Shown here: piece after piece, positions 56,020-64,000 of the stretch
How the letters are laid out: each line of letters starts with the position of its first letter
How positions within the stretch are numbered: position 1 is the stretch's first letter
Source: Dyella sp. C11
Lineage (GTDB): Bacteria; Pseudomonadota; Gammaproteobacteria; Xanthomonadales; Rhodanobacteraceae
NCBI RefSeq assembly: GCF_003121485.1
Contig: NZ_QAVX01000002.1
Location: 62,001 to 126,000, forward strand
DNA length: 64,000 nucleotides
Direction of reading: 5' to 3'
Program-made: the position numbers and the translations under genes
Notes under the pieces: model-generated
The model's database searches: none
What the model saw: only the letters and a program-made list of their open reading frames with translations
What the model was told of the DNA's origin: nothing

Positions 56020-57750
56020 ATGAGACAGGTACTGGCAGGCACCACGGCAGCAAAAGGCATGGCCCTTGGCCGCGCCCGCCTGGTGCAGCCCAGCCGCTAC
56101 CTGGTCGATACACGCCCACTCAACGAAGACGAAGTCGATGCCGAGTTGGCACGACTCCATCGTGCGCTCGACACCGCCCGCCAGGAATTGCGCGAATTGC
56201 GCGGCAAACTGCACGGTGCGCTGGCGCGCGAGGTCAACGAATTCATCGACGCGCACAGCCTGTTGCTGGACGACCCGGAACTGCTGCGCGGACTGGATGA
56301 CCTTGTCCGCATCGGCCACTACCGTCCCGGCGCGGCGTTGAAGAAACAGCGAGACCGCCTGGCTGCCGTGTTCGAGGCGATGGACGATCCCTATCTGCGT
56401 TCGCGCAAGGAAGACGTGGACCAGGTGATCGGCCGCGTCATCTCGGCGCTGCAACGCCAGACGAGTCGCGAGGAACGCAAGCTCGCCGCACGCGTGGGTG
56501 AAATCCTGATCGCCGACACCATCGCACCCGCCGACATGGCGCACCTGGCCGGCAGCGGATTGCTTGGCGTGGTGGCCAGCTCGGGCAGCCCGTATTCGCA
56601 CAGCGCCATTCTTGCCCGCAGCCTGGACCTGCCCATGCTGGTGGGCGCGCGCGATGCGCTGTCCACCATTCACGACGACGACCTGATCCTGCTCGATGCC
56701 GAACGCGGCGAAGCCGTGGTGCATCCCACCGCGCAGGACCTGGCCCGCTATCGCTCCTGGCAACGGGAAGCCGCGCAGGAAGGCCGTCGCCTCGCCACGC
56801 TCGCCAACGCACCCACGCGCACCAGCGATGGCGTGGACATCCGTCTGTACGCCAATGCCGAGATGCCGGCCGACATCGCCATGGCCCGCTCGCGCGGCGC
56901 CGACGGCGTGGGCCTGTACCGCACCGAGTTCCTGTTCCTCCGCCAGAAGGGCCTGCCCACGGAAGACGAGCAGTTCATCGCCTACCGCGATCTGGTGCTC
57001 GGCATGGGCGGCCTGCCCGTCACCATCCGTACGCTCGACCTGGGCGCCGACAAGGCAGATGCCGCCGGCCTCGTGTTGCGCGGCGAAGACAACCCTGCGC
57101 TGGGCGTGCGTGGCGTGCGCCTGTCGCTGCGTTATCCGGCGGTGTTCACCACGCAGATTCGCGCCATTCTTCGCGCCGCCTGTTACGGCCCGGTGCGTGT
57201 GCTGGTGCCGATGGTGACGCAGCCCGACGAACTCATCGCGGTGCGCACGCTGTTCAAGCTCGCGCGACAGGAACTGAAGCGCGAGAACGTCGACCTGCCG
57301 GAAAAACTGCAGCTTGGCGCGATGATCGAAGTGCCTGCGGCCGCCATCAACGTGCGTGCACTGCTGGAACACGCGGACTTCCTGGCCATCGGCACGAACG
57401 ATCTCGCGCAATACGTGCTTGCTGCCGACCGCGGCAACGATGCACTGGACAACATCTACAACCCCTTGCAGCCCGCATTGTTGCGACTGCTCGCCTACGT
57501 GATCACGGAAGGCCGGCGCGCCAAGAAAGCCGTGAGCCTGTGCGGCGAAATCGGCGGCGATGCCAACTTCACCGCGCTGCTGCTGGCACTGGGCCTGTGC
57601 GAATTCAGCATGCATCCCAGCCAGCTATTGCACGTTCGCGATCGCCTGACCACGCTCGACCATGCCGTGCTGCGCGCGCATGCGCCACGCATCCTTCGTT
57701 CGCGCACGCACGAAGAAGCCGAATCCCTGCTGGCCAGCATCACGGGTTGA
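56020..57750 (+). CDS. ptsI: PTS enzyme I
   Basis: Enzyme I transfers phosphate from PEP to HPr. The 576-residue protein has the HPr-binding N-terminal domain with the active His194 in SGSPYSHSAILARSLDLP. A PEP-binding barrel follows (GVGLYRTEFLFL, IRTLDLGADK, GTNDLAQYVLAADRGND, and the catalytic Cys region SLCGEIGGD). There is no GAF domain, so this is classical EI rather than EI-Ntr. GGAAGG lies before the chosen ATG; the open frame extends 34 codons upstream without similarity. Confidence 0.96.
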   Translation: MRQVLAGTTAAKGMALGRARLVQPSRYLVDTRPLNEDEVDAELARLHRALDTARQELRELRGKLHGALAREVNEFIDAHSLLLDDPELLRGLDDLVRIGHYRPGAALKKQRDRLAAVFEAMDDPYLRSRKEDVDQVIGRVISALQRQTSREERKLAARVGEILIADTIAPADMAHLAGSGLLGVVASSGSPYSHSAILARSLDLPMLVGARDALSTIHDDDLILLDAERGEAVVHPTAQDLARYRSWQREAAQEGRRLATLANAPTRTSDGVDIRLYANAEMPADIAMARSRGADGVGLYRTEFLFLRQKGLPTEDEQFIAYRDLVLGMGGLPVTIRTLDLGADKADAAGLVLRGEDNPALGVRGVRLSLRYPAVFTTQIRAILRAACYGPVRVLVPMVTQPDELIAVRTLFKLARQELKRENVDLPEKLQLGAMIEVPAAAINVRALLEHADFLAIGTNDLAQYVLAADRGNDALDNIYNPLQPALLRLLAYVITEGRRAKKAVSLCGEIGGDANFTALLLALGLCEFSMHPSQLLHVRDRLTTLDHAVLRAHAPRILRSRTHEEAESLLASITG

Positions 57751-57771
57751 TCCTTCTAATCCGCGCGGCGC

Positions 57772-58653
57772 TCAGCCGGCGCTGGCGAGGAAGGCATCGA
57801 TCAGCGCGCCGCGATAGCGCTGCCGATGCAGCAGGAGCGACAGCTTTCGATGCAGGTCCAGGAAAGGCGTTCTCAGCACCTTCAGCCGCCCTGCGGCAAC
57901 GGCGTCGATCACTGCCACTTCGGGAACGCAGGCAATGCCGAGCCCGGCAATAACCGCCTGCTTGATCGCCTCGGCCTGATCAAGCTCCAGCACGGTCTCG
58001 CCCGCGGGCAATGACGACAACGCGCGCTCGCTCAAGCTGCGCGTCGCCGACCCCGGCTCGCGCAGCACCCCGCGCGCACCCGCAAAATCCTCGGGCTCAA
58101 GACGACGCTTCTTTCGGGCCAGCGGGTGATCGGGAGACGCACACACCACCAGCGCATCGTCGCGCCAGGGGCGCACTTCCAGTGACGGATGGGCGACCGG
58201 CCCTTCGACGCAGCCCAGCTCCAGCGCGTGGTCGAGCATCGCCGCCACGATCTCGGAGGTATTCGCCACACTCAGGCGAACCGACACGTGCGGATGCGAG
58301 CGGACGAATTCGCCCAGCAATTCGCCCACGCGATAGTTGCCCACCGTGTTGCTGGCCCCCACGCGCAGTTCGCCACCCAGCTCGTCGACGCTGCCGCTGC
58401 CCACGCGACCGAATTCGGCATAGCGCTCCAGCAATTCCTGTGCGAGCGGCAACAACTCGCGGCCACGCGTATTGAGGCGCAGCCGTCCGCGCTCCCGGGC
58501 GAAAACGGTGGCATCGAGCTGCCGTTCCATTTCGGCGAGAGCCATGCTTGCTGCGGGCTGCGTCAGGTGCAGGGCTTCAGCGGCCGCGCGCACGCTGCCG
58601 AGGCGTGCAATCTGCACGAACACCTCCAGCTGACGCGGGCTGATGTTGATCAT
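57772..58653 (-). CDS. LysR-type regulator (YeiE/CysB-like), divergent from yeiH
   Basis: The 293-residue protein has an N-terminal winged helix-turn-helix (ISPRQLEVFVQIARLGSVRAAAEALHLTQPAASMALAEME, quoted here only as a layout of residues 4-44) and a periplasmic-binding-like effector domain. It is divergent from the YeiH-family gene, with an 86-nt AT-rich spacer that should contain both promoters and the operator. In E. coli YeiE likewise sits beside YeiH and responds to sulfite; I infer a similar role. Confidence 0.88.
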   Translation of the reverse strand: MINISPRQLEVFVQIARLGSVRAAAEALHLTQPAASMALAEMERQLDATVFARERGRLRLNTRGRELLPLAQELLERYAEFGRVGSGSVDELGGELRVGASNTVGNYRVGELLGEFVRSHPHVSVRLSVANTSEIVAAMLDHALELGCVEGPVAHPSLEVRPWRDDALVVCASPDHPLARKKRRLEPEDFAGARGVLREPGSATRSLSERALSSLPAGETVLELDQAEAIKQAVIAGLGIACVPEVAVIDAVAAGRLKVLRTPFLDLHRKLSLLLHRQRYRGALIDAFLASAG

Positions 58654-58739
58654 CAGGCCATCTTATAACAATCATCAATAATTCAAAGTTTTCCTGATGG
58701 AGAGGCAGGCGGACAATGGCGCTATTGCAGGAGAACGCC
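58654..58739. promoter_or_regulatory. Divergent regulatory spacer between the LysR-type gene and yeiH
   Basis: The segment from about 58664 to 58693 is strongly AT-rich (CTTATAACAATCATC then AATAATTCAAAG), unlike its surroundings, and should include a LysR T-N11-A operator and the promoters for both genes. Exact boxes cannot be fixed by eye. Confidence 0.5.
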
Positions 58740-59765
58740 ATGAACGCCACCGCCGTCGTCACCCCCAGTTCCCCCAACCTTTCCCAGCGTCTTCCCGGCC
58801 TGTTGCTGTCGGTGGGCATTGCCGTCGTGGCGTTGGGCCTCGGCAAGGTGGCACCGCTCATCGGTGGTCCCGTGTTCGGCATCGTGCTGGGCATTCTGGT
58901 GCGCAATACGATGGCGCCCGGCGGCACCTATACGCCCGGCATCCAGTTCGCCGGCAAGCAGGTGCTGCAGTGGTCGATCATTGCGCTGGGCTTCGGCCTC
59001 AGCCTGGACCAGGTGGCGAAGACGGGGCTGGAGTCGCTTTCGGTGACCCTGGTGACCATGACAGTGGCTTTCCTCACCGCCTGGCTGTTGGGACGCATGC
59101 TGAAAATCGACGACAAGCTGAAGATCCTGATTGGCGTGGGCACGGCCATTTGCGGTGGCTCTGCCATCGCCGCAGTCACGCCCATCATCAAGCCGGACGA
59201 GCACGACACGGCTTTCGCCATTTCCACCATCTTCCTGTTCAACCTTGTCGCCGTGCTGCTCTTTCCGCTGCTCGGCCATGTGCTGCACCTGTCGGACCTG
59301 GGCTTTGGCCTGTGGGCGGGCACGGCCATCAACGACACGTCGTCGGTCGTGGCTGCGGGCTACAGCTTCAGCAAGCAGGCAGGTGACTACGCCACCATCG
59401 TGAAGCTCACCCGCGCCACGCTCATCATTCCCATCTGCCTGATTCTTGCTTTCGCCACGGCCTGGAAGCAGAAGAAGCAGGGCGCGAGCGACTTCAGCCT
59501 GGCGCGCATCTTCCCCTGGTTCATCCTTTGGTTTCTCGTGGCATCGGGCATTCGCACGGCGGGCCTCGTGCCGGTCGCGATCCAGCCAGCGCTGCATGTG
59601 GCCGCGGAGTTCCTCATCATCGTGGCGCTGACGGCCATTGGCCTGTCTGCCAACCTGCGCAAGATGGCCTCCACGGGTGCACGCCCGATCCTGCTTGGAC
59701 TTGGCGTGTGGGCCGCGGTGGCGGTGAGCAGCCTGGTCGTGCAGCTGGTGATCGGGCAGCTGTAA
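58740..59765 (+). CDS. YeiH-family (UPF0324) putative sulfate/sulfite exporter
   Basis: The 341-residue membrane protein has about ten hydrophobic segments and family motifs such as GPVFGIVLGILVRN, GVGTAICGGSAIAAVTPII and GTAINDTSSVVAAGY. The start is set by CAGGAG 6 nt upstream of the ATG. Linkage to a YeiE-like LysR regulator supports an exported sulfur oxyanion as substrate; this is inference. Confidence 0.9.
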   Translation: MNATAVVTPSSPNLSQRLPGLLLSVGIAVVALGLGKVAPLIGGPVFGIVLGILVRNTMAPGGTYTPGIQFAGKQVLQWSIIALGFGLSLDQVAKTGLESLSVTLVTMTVAFLTAWLLGRMLKIDDKLKILIGVGTAICGGSAIAAVTPIIKPDEHDTAFAISTIFLFNLVAVLLFPLLGHVLHLSDLGFGLWAGTAINDTSSVVAAGYSFSKQAGDYATIVKLTRATLIIPICLILAFATAWKQKKQGASDFSLARIFPWFILWFLVASGIRTAGLVPVAIQPALHVAAEFLIIVALTAIGLSANLRKMASTGARPILLGLGVWAAVAVSSLVVQLVIGQL

Positions 59766-59832
59766 GAGCCCGCATCCACTCACCGGCATCCACTACTCTT
59801 GGCGACGTAACGCTTTCAGAGGATGCACGCGC

Positions 59833-60264
59833 ATGCAGCTCCACGGGCAATGCCATTGCGGAAACATCGCCTACACGCTGGACTGGTCACCTGATCCCAC
59901 GGAAATCCCGGCACGCGCCTGCGATTGCTCGTTCTGCACCAAGCATGGCGCCGTTTGGACGTCCGTTCCCGATGGCGACCTTCGTGTCGCGATACACGAT
60001 GCGTCGATGGCAACACGCTACGCCTTCGGCACGCGCACTGCCGATTTCCACGTGTGCAGTGCGTGCGGCGGCGTGCCACTGGTGACCTGTACCGTCGACG
60101 ATCACCTCTACGCCGTCGTGAACGTGAACACGCTGGACAACGTCGATGCCAGCCTGCTGCACCATCGCTCAGCCAGTTTCAGCGAGGAAGATGTGTCATC
60201 CAAGCTGGCAAGGCGACAGGCCAACTGGATCGCCCACGTCACCTTCGTCGAGCAGCTGCCCTGA
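59833..60264 (+). CDS. GFA-family (Mss4-like) zinc-binding protein
   Basis: The 143-residue protein has the GFA signature: CHCGNIAYTL at the start, CDCSFCTKHGAVW for the second metal-binding pair, and CSACGGVPLV for the third. The family is named after a glutathione-dependent formaldehyde-activating enzyme, but most members have no tested activity. It ends 5 nt before the convergent DUF302 gene. Confidence 0.88.
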   Translation: MQLHGQCHCGNIAYTLDWSPDPTEIPARACDCSFCTKHGAVWTSVPDGDLRVAIHDASMATRYAFGTRTADFHVCSACGGVPLVTCTVDDHLYAVVNVNTLDNVDASLLHHRSASFSEEDVSSKLARRQANWIAHVTFVEQLP

Positions 60265-60269
60265 TCAGG

Positions 60270-60665
60270 CTAGTTCGCGGCCAGCGACTTGATGATCGCC
60301 AGCGGACCGGACAGGTTCGCTGACAGCGCTTCGGGCAAACGATGACGGGAAAGAATGTATTCGGGCGTGTTGCAGGCGATCCATGTCGCGCCGTGCTCGT
60401 CGTCCCACACCAGCGCTTTCAAGGGTAGATCCAGCCCGACCAGCGGCTCCACCTGCATCAACGGCGTGCCGGCCTTGGGGTTGCCGAAGATCAGCATCTG
60501 TTCGGCCCGCATGGTCAGTCCTGAGCGCTGCGCATCGCCGCTGAAGTCGATGTGCGCGAACACGGTGATGCCGTGGGATTCGAACGCATTGCGCAGTTTG
60601 TCGATGGTCGTCGACGCATCGAAGGCTGAGCGGAACTGCACGATACCGTTGGCGTGGCTGCTCAT
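60270..60665 (-). CDS. DUF302 protein
   Basis: The 131-residue protein shows the DUF302 pattern: DASTTIDKLRNAFESHGITVFAHIDF, EQMLIFGNPKAGTPLMQVEPLVGLDLPLKALVW and a C-terminal helix. Function is unknown. I choose the ATG at 60663-60665 because GGAGC lies 7 nt upstream; an ATG eight codons earlier is possible. No signal peptide. Confidence 0.88.
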   Translation of the reverse strand: MSSHANGIVQFRSAFDASTTIDKLRNAFESHGITVFAHIDFSGDAQRSGLTMRAEQMLIFGNPKAGTPLMQVEPLVGLDLPLKALVWDDEHGATWIACNTPEYILSRHRLPEALSANLSGPLAIIKSLAAN

Positions 60666-60783
60666 CGCAAAGCTCCGGGGCGCGGACATGGATCTTTGAT
60701 GTTCCACTGCCGGGCGTTAATCCCGCGCATAGAAAAGCGCACCCCGGCCCACACCGGGGTGCGCTGGCGTCACCGCGCGATGC

Positions 60784-61530
60784 TTAGCGCATGCCGCCGC
60801 CGGCGTAGAGCTGTTCGCCGGTCAGCCAGTACGAGTCGTTGGAGGCAAGGAAGGCAACGATGGAAGCGATGTCGTCGGGCTGTCCAATGCGGCCCAGCGG
60901 CGTCTGCGCCACGGCGCCATGATGGAAGTCCGAGCCGATGAAGCCCGCGGCGTGCGTGCCTTCCGTCTCCACGATGCCGGGGTTCACGGCGTTCACGCGG
61001 ATGTTGCGCGGACCCAGCTCGCGGGCGAGCACGCCCGTGATGGCATCCACCGCACCCTTGGTGCCGGTGTACACGGCGCTTTCGGCCGGCACGATGCGCG
61101 TTACCAGCGAGCCGATGTTGATGATGCTGCCGCCGTCGTTCATGTGACGGGCTGCCGCCTGTGAGGTCAGCAGCAGGCCGAGCACGTTCACGTTGAACTG
61201 TTTGTGGAAGTGTTCTTCGGTGATGGCGTCCAGCGCGCCGAATTCGTACACGCCGGAGTTGTTCACCAGCACGTCCAGGCGGCCGAACTGGGACACGGCG
61301 GCATCGGCCAGCGCCTTGGCATCGGCGGCCTTGGATACGTCACCACCGACGGCCACGGCCTTGCCGCCCGCCTTGGTGATCTCGGCTACCACGGCATCCG
61401 CGCCCGCCTTGCTAGAGGCGTAATTGACCACGACGGAGGCACCTTCGGCGGCTAGCGCCTTGGCGATGGCGGCGCCAATGCCCTTCGATGCACCGGTAAC
61501 GACAGCTACTTTGCCTTTGAGCTTGCTCAT
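60784..61530 (-). CDS. Short-chain dehydrogenase/reductase
   Basis: The 248-residue SDR has the cofactor motif TGASKGIG (residues 12-19), NNSG, the catalytic Ser region INIGSLV and the YTGTK active site (Tyr-x3-Lys). AVNPGIVETEGTHAAGF and a C-terminal LTGEQLYAGGGMR are typical of 3-oxoacyl-reductase- or glucose-dehydrogenase-like members. The substrate is unknown. It is divergent from an ArsR-type regulator with paired inverted repeats in between, so it is probably the regulator's target. Confidence 0.93.
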   Translation of the reverse strand: MSKLKGKVAVVTGASKGIGAAIAKALAAEGASVVVNYASSKAGADAVVAEITKAGGKAVAVGGDVSKAADAKALADAAVSQFGRLDVLVNNSGVYEFGALDAITEEHFHKQFNVNVLGLLLTSQAAARHMNDGGSIINIGSLVTRIVPAESAVYTGTKGAVDAITGVLARELGPRNIRVNAVNPGIVETEGTHAAGFIGSDFHHGAVAQTPLGRIGQPDDIASIVAFLASNDSYWLTGEQLYAGGGMR

Positions 61531-61567
61531 GGGAATCACCTGTTCAGGTTCGTGAGTGAATGCGCCT

Positions 61568-61605
61568 GGGAGTTCTTAACTCCCATAGTTCGCAACATAC
61601 GAACT
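61568..61605. promoter_or_regulatory. Paired inverted repeats between the SDR and ArsR-type genes
   Basis: GGGAGTT-CTT-AACTCCC (61568-61584) is followed immediately by AGTTCG-CAACATA-CGAACT (61587-61605). Both share the half-site AGTT/AACT and lie in an AT-rich spacer, as expected for an operator of a dimeric winged-helix repressor controlling both genes. Confidence 0.6.
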
Positions 61606-61641
61606 TATGAACTAGTTTTCAAGTGCTGCTAAAATGACCAC

Positions 61642-62028
61642 ATGAGGCCCCTGACCCACCCCTCCATCGATGACGTGACCGTGGAAGGCATCCTGCATGC
61701 CCTGTCGGACCCCGTCCGCGCCACGATCTACTGGCAACTGTCCTGCGCGGACAGCGCCAACACGTGCTCGGCGTTCCTGAAGCTGGAAGACCGCTGTATT
61801 CCCAAATCCACGCTCTCGCAGCACTTTCGCGCATTGCGCGAAGCGGGCCTGGTCCACAGCGAGCGGCGTGGCGTGGAAATGCTCAACACCACGCGTTGTG
61901 CGGAAATCGAAGAACGCTTCCCCGGCCTGCTGCCGGCGATCAAGAACGCCCAAAGCATCCAGTGCGCGGCAAGCAAGCAGGCCTTGGCGGCACGCGACGG
62001 CGCCGCCAAGACCACACGCGCAGGCTGA
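61642..62028 (+). CDS. ArsR-family winged-helix regulator
   Basis: The 128-residue protein has the ArsR helix-turn-helix: VEGILHALSDPVRATIYWQL at the start, then KSTLSQHFRALREAGLVHSERRGVEMLNTTR as recognition helix and wing (residues about 50-82). I do not see a metal-binding CVC motif, though Cys residues occur at ADSANTCSAF and EDRCIPKST. It probably represses the divergent SDR gene. Confidence 0.9.
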   Translation: MRPLTHPSIDDVTVEGILHALSDPVRATIYWQLSCADSANTCSAFLKLEDRCIPKSTLSQHFRALREAGLVHSERRGVEMLNTTRCAEIEERFPGLLPAIKNAQSIQCAASKQALAARDGAAKTTRAG

Positions 62029-62076
62029 TCACACGATTGACGCATAACGCGCGGACAGGCATCCGCGCGTGACCAC

Positions 62077-62766
62077 TCAGGCCTTGCCCTGCTCCACCAG
62101 CGTCAGGGCAACCTTGTCCCGCAGATACACCGGCAACGCATGCTCCGGCGCATCGGCACGACCGGCCGCAAACTCGCGTGCGGCCAGTTCCGCAATGTGG
62201 CGCGCCTGCGGATAACGCGCGCCTTCCGCCGAACGCAGCTCGCCGGTCAGATGACCGCGCAACACCTGTTCGTACGTGCCCCAGCCCGATCCCACGACGT
62301 GCCACGCAGGCGACGCGGAGAGGATCAGCGCATCCGGCAGACACACGCGCTCGGGGTCGAGCTCGACCACGCCGCCGTTGTCGTCGCGGCGATAGCTGGC
62401 CGCATAGATCTCGCCCATGCGGGCGTCGATGACGGCGAGGATGGTGGCGTCGTCCTCGGGTGCCTCCAGCGCCAGCGCGGCGAGGGATGACACTGTCACC
62501 ACGGGAACATCCAGCGCCAGCGCCATGCCTTGCGCCAGCGAGATGCCCAGCCGCACGCCGGTGAAAGCACCGGGGCCGCGTCCCACGGCAATGGCGTCCA
62601 GCGCATGACGACCCAGGCCGGCTTCCGCCAGCAAGGCATCCGCCATGGGCAGCACCAGTTCGGCGTGGCGCCTGGGCGCGATTTCGCTGCGGGCAATGAC
62701 TTCGTCGCCGTGGATCAGGGCAACGGAGCAGGCTTCGGTCGAGGTTTCGAGGGCAAGCAGGTTCAT
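62077..62766 (-). CDS. tsaB: TsaB, tRNA threonylcarbamoyladenosine synthesis protein
   Basis: TsaB is the partner of TsaD in t6A37 tRNA modification. The 229-residue protein has the ASKHA fold: NLLALETSTEACSVALIHGD, ELVLPMADALLAEAG and AVGRGPGAFTGVRLGISLAQGMAL. Its start overlaps the creD stop by 4 nt. Length is standard. Confidence 0.95.
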   Translation of the reverse strand: MNLLALETSTEACSVALIHGDEVIARSEIAPRRHAELVLPMADALLAEAGLGRHALDAIAVGRGPGAFTGVRLGISLAQGMALALDVPVVTVSSLAALALEAPEDDATILAVIDARMGEIYAASYRRDDNGGVVELDPERVCLPDALILSASPAWHVVGSGWGTYEQVLRGHLTGELRSAEGARYPQARHIAELAAREFAAGRADAPEHALPVYLRDKVALTLVEQGKA

Positions 62767-64000
62767 GGCTGCTCCATGATAGCCGGGCCGGCCGCGCCGG
62801 GCATGCTTGCATACCAGTCGATGCGTCGCGTGAGGTACATCAGCAGCGCCACAGTGATCACCAGCACGATGGCACCAATCAGCAAGGCATACGCCTCGGC
62901 CGCCAGCACGACGTAAAGCATGCCGTAAACCAGCGCCAGCGCACCGCCAAGCAATGCCCCTGCGCGACGCGCGCCAAGCACGGCCATCGCATAGCCGCCA
63001 ACAATCAGCACCACCGAAGCGGCCGCTATCGCGTAGGCACCACCAAAACCGATCTGCTCGGATAAGGCCAGCAACAACACGTAGAACGAAGTAAGCGCCG
63101 CACCCACCAGCAAATACTGCACGGGATGCACGCGCAGACGCTTGAGCACCTCGAACAAAAAGAACGCCACGAACGTCATGGTGATGAACAACAGCCCGTA
63201 TTTCCCGGCGCGCACATTGCGCTGATAGACGTCCACCGGCTGAAACAACGCGACGCCGAATGTCGATGCGCGCACGGCCTGCGAAAAATGTTCGTCACCG
63301 GCGTGCCCCGATTGCCCGAAGTTGCGATTGAGGTCGAGCAAGTGCCAGCGCGCGTGGAACCCGCTGGCATCCACGGAGCGCTCCAACGGCAGTGCCGCGC
63401 CGACGAAACTCGGATCGGGCCAGGGCGCTTGCGCTTTCACCTCGGTGCTTCGCGCCAGCGGCAGCCATTGCAACGACTGTGTGCCTGCAAGCCTCAGCTT
63501 GATGGAAAACTCGATGGGCCCAGAGCCAAGGCTGTCGAGATCGATCGGCACGGCTACTGTCGCCAGGTTGCCGGCAAACGTGGCCGTCGACGAGTTGAAG
63601 CGTTGCGGCTTGCCGTTGATCAACAGCTCGGAGACCTCCTGCAGGCCGCGCAGGTCGCTTATCACGAGGCGCAGCTCGGCCTTGCTGTCGAGCCAGCTGG
63701 CGCTGTCGCCCTGTTTCGCCTGTGCGATGTCCTCCGGCAGGAAGCGACCGTGCAACTGCACATTGGAGGCGAAGACGGGCGTCTCGTAGATGCCGAAGCG
63801 CCGCTTCTCGGCCGTCATGGTGGCGTCCGTGGCGACGGTGTCGGGCATCACATATGCCGTATCGCTGATCTCGCGCACGTCGTTGCTGGCGACGCTCACC
63901 TGCTGGCGCGTGGGAACCGCGAGCACCAATCCGCCAAATACCTGCTCACCGCCCCAACCCTGCGCAATCTGCGTGATAGCGGCCTGGCGCATGTCCTGCC
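62763..64000 (-). CDS. creD: CreD-family inner-membrane protein (N-terminus beyond the window)
   Basis: At least 411 residues are present; the frame remains open at position 64000, so the N-terminus is missing. The visible part has a large periplasmic region and, from about 62790 to 63220, a run of five or six membrane segments (YGLLFITMTFVAFFLFEVLKRLRVHPVQYLLVGAALTSFYVLLLALSEQ is the first part, by position). HPVQYLLVG-A-FYLLLLSLSE is the CreD signature. CreD (Cet/inner membrane protein) affects envelope integrity and beta-lactam response. It overlaps tsaB by 4 nt. Confidence 0.92.
   Translation of the reverse strand, partial: QDMRQAAITQIAQGWGGEQVFGGLVLAVPTRQQVSVASNDVREISDTAYVMPDTVATDATMTAEKRRFGIYETPVFASNVQLHGRFLPEDIAQAKQGDSASWLDSKAELRLVISDLRGLQEVSELLINGKPQRFNSSTATFAGNLATVAVPIDLDSLGSGPIEFSIKLRLAGTQSLQWLPLARSTEVKAQAPWPDPSFVGAALPLERSVDASGFHARWHLLDLNRNFGQSGHAGDEHFSQAVRASTFGVALFQPVDVYQRNVRAGKYGLLFITMTFVAFFLFEVLKRLRVHPVQYLLVGAALTSFYVLLLALSEQIGFGGAYAIAAASVVLIVGGYAMAVLGARRAGALLGGALALVYGMLYVVLAAEAYALLIGAIVLVITVALLMYLTRRIDWYASMPGAAGPAIMEQP

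Noticed and set aside
56002..57615. Long minus-strand open frame opposite ptsI
   Set aside because: His/Gln/Ala-rich antisense translation of a conserved gene.

Overview
This 64 kb window is GC-rich chromosomal DNA of a motile gammaproteobacterium of the Lysobacterales (Xanthomonadales). Gene content and order point to the Rhodanobacteraceae (a Dyella-, Luteibacter- or Rhodanobacter-like organism): an rpoN-hpf-hprK-rapZ-EIIA-ptsH-ptsI cluster, a mutY neighbour encoding an AsmA-like protein, hda next to a PerM-type permease, and an HU protein with a Lys/Ala-rich tail. Nearly all of it is core genome. I see no prophage, insertion sequence, CRISPR array or rRNA operon.

Layout. 1-5.8 kb: flagellar export and switch operon fliLMNOPQR-flhB-flhA on the minus strand (flhA is cut by the window edge), with a sigma-54-type promoter before fliL. 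5.8-6.7 kb: a non-coding block of nested repeats. 6.7-10.6 kb: cheV, divergent from a soluble chemoreceptor gene, then flgA, flgM and flgN. The cheV/receptor gap carries a consensus sigma-54 site and two sigma-28-type sites, and flgM has a near-perfect sigma-28 promoter. 10.7-17.2 kb: an HDOD protein, a triplicated intergenic spacer with REP palindromes, and a minus-strand run of ferredoxin, gamma-glutamyltransferase, metallo-beta-lactamase-fold hydrolase and TMEM43-like membrane protein. 17.5-22.5 kb: coaD, rsmD, ftsY, asmA-like, mutY, yggX and tRNA-Phe. 22.5-34.5 kb: the most accessory-looking part, with small secreted proteins, a degenerate MASE1 sensor, host-attachment protein, DUF1045, phasin, PepSY protein, HU, an M28 peptidase, recQ and an alkyltransferase-like protein. 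34.6-47.2 kb: phosphate transport, a CorC-like protein, trmJ, suhB, hda, perM, DUF2066, purMN, DUF3108, murA and ibaG. 47.4-57.8 kb: kdsD-kdsC-lptC-lptA-lptB-rpoN-hpf, then hprK-rapZ-EIIA(Man)-ptsH-ptsI. 57.8-64 kb: LysR regulator/YeiH, a GFA protein, DUF302, an SDR/ArsR divergent pair, tsaB and creD (cut by the window edge).

How it fits together. The window encodes sigma-54 (rpoN) and the anti-sigma-28 factor (flgM), and its flagellar promoters look like their targets, so the tiers of a flagellar hierarchy can be read from sequence. kdsD/kdsC/lptCAB supply Kdo and lipopolysaccharide transport. The PTS cluster is a regulatory relay (EI, HPr with His15 and Ser46, HPr kinase, EIIA-Man, RapZ) with no sugar permease in the window and no ptsN at its expected position.

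Most notable beyond genes: (i) a convergent intergenic spacer that has been tandemly triplicated together with the 3' ends of both flanking genes, apparently through an 8-bp microhomology; (ii) six inverted REP pairs (REPIN-like), one a hybrid of two arm types; (iii) a 33-bp, five-unit minisatellite beside a common intergenic hairpin; (iv) stacked sigma-54 and sigma-28 sites upstream of the receptor-flgA operon; (v) a duplicated 5' gene fragment upstream of the hydrolase gene; (vi) a 175-nt same-strand overlap of perM and hda. I did not find a clearly new multi-gene system. All family assignments come from reading motifs and synteny without database searches.
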